The position numbers and the translations under genes are program-made. The notes below the pieces were generated by a model that worked only from the letters and a program-made list of their open reading frames with translations, searched no databases and was not told where the DNA came from. DNA of 64,000 nt from Escallonia rubra (taxonomy: Eukaryota > Streptophyta > Magnoliopsida > Escalloniales > Escalloniaceae): NCBI GenBank assembly GCA_033065855.1, contig JAVXUO010002614.1:56001-120000 (forward strand), in the 5' to 3' direction. Below, one piece after another: positions 63,671 through 64,000 of this stretch (the first letter of the stretch is position 1; each line of letters starts with the position of its first letter).

Positions 63671-63725
63671 CAGCCCTCTTGCTCTTCTTCCTCCCATGGC
63701 AGCCCTCTTGCTCTTCTTCCTCTCC
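63671..63725 (+). repeat. 28-bp tandem duplication over the protease start
   Basis: CAGCCCTCTTGCTCTTCTTC plus CTCCCATGG occurs at 63671-63699 and the same sequence repeats from 63699. The first copy has no ATG before it and is out of frame (28 is not a multiple of 3), so it lies in the 5' leader. Confidence 0.9.
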
Positions 63726-64000
63726 GTCTCGGCGTCCGCCTCGGACATGTCGATCATCAAGTTTGACGAAACCCATGACACCAAGTCCAGCTGGAGACCG
63801 GACGACGAGGTTATGGCCGTTTACGAGTCGTGGCTTGTCGAGCACGGGAAGTCGTACAACGGGCTAGGCGAGAAGGAGAAGAGGTTCCAGATTTTTAAGG
63901 ACAACTTCCACTTCATCGACGAGCAGAACGCGGCCAACCGGAGCTTCAAGCTGGGTCTGAACCGCTTCGCCGATCTGACCAATGAGGAGTACCGGTCCAT
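63696..64000 (+). CDS. Papain-type cysteine protease (RD21-like), N-terminus, runs off the window
   Basis: ATG at 63696 gives [20 protein letters not shown], a clear secretory signal peptide. An acidic stretch ([16 protein letters not shown]) and the I29 prodomain follow. The ERFNIN pattern is visible in [18 protein letters not shown] (Glu, Arg, Phe, Asn, Ile, Asn at the expected spacing), then [15 protein letters not shown], matching the GxNxFxD motif. The prodomain folds over and inhibits the enzyme until it reaches the vacuole or apoplast. The catalytic Cys/His domain lies beyond the right edge. The frame is intact for all 101 codons, GC-rich compared with the flanking transposons, and this is the only credible functional host gene here. 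The RD21 versus other C1A subfamily call rests on the N-terminus only. Confidence 0.92.
   Translation, partial: MAALLLFFLSVSASASDMSIIKFDETHDTKSSWRPDDEVMAVYESWLVEHGKSYNGLGEKEKRFQIFKDNFHFIDEQNAANRSFKLGLNRFADLTNEEYRS

Overview
This window is nuclear DNA of a flowering plant. Nearly all of it is a nested pile of decayed retrotransposons. The evidence is plant-type LTR elements primed by initiator-Met tRNA (TGGTATCAGAGC after several LTRs), a plant LINE with an L1-like ORF1 and ORF2, SIRE-type Copia elements, a Tat-lineage Gypsy element, a plant-mobile-domain (MAIN-like) pseudogene, and the start of an RD21/papain-type cysteine protease at the right edge. The species cannot be told from the sequence. 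The only apparently intact host gene is the protease at 63696, which runs off the window.

Layout. 1-353: minus-strand end of a chromovirus (family G1). 354-11643: one minus-strand LINE (about 5.7 kb of its own sequence) split by two solo LTRs of one large-LTR family (copy A 3750-5918, copy C 7553-10943; a third, copy B, lies at 53837-55861). 11644-17521: right part of a Tat-lineage Gypsy element with tandem RNase H domains, an integrase with its DDE residues, a spliced antisense gene and a 3' LTR. 17522-22455: two LTR-like blocks in opposite orientation. 22456-23960: minus-strand chromovirus G2 (RT, protease, zinc knuckle). 23961-24466: truncated S1-family LTR. 24467-34055: G1 elements arranged internal-LTR-internal, with an S1-family solo LTR at 28021-29608. 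34078-47521: a near-complete SIRE-type Copia element with both LTRs, its protease region replaced by a gag-only second Copia (about 37006-40911), and with an envelope-like ORF behind its own promoter-like cassette. 47522-52277: S1 chromovirus LTR, gag, protease and RT, split by another solo LTR (50169-51634). 52278-60862: more G1 units, again internal-LTR-internal. 60863-62158: MAIN-like pseudogene on the minus strand. 62160-63650: an interval crowded with imperfect palindromes and fold-back repeats. 63696-64000: cysteine protease.

No retroelement here looks able to move unaided: every pol has stops, frameshifts, truncations or lost catalytic residues. The interest lies in regulatory architecture. 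(1) Six LTR or LTR-like blocks from at least three chromovirus families share an apparent intron: an AGGTAAGG-like donor, then GCTCACCC or GCTAACCC, a pyrimidine tract and an AG acceptor 0.56-1.0 kb later. (2) Unrelated Gypsy and Copia elements carry arrays of TCGA-centred palindromes directly upstream of a TATA box, including one array inside the Copia element just ahead of the envelope-like ORF. (3) Ten roughly 23-bp palindromes with half-site GTCCGCTACAC lie between the MAIN-like pseudogene and the protease gene. (4) The large-LTR family has U3 regions built from minisatellites that differ completely between copies.
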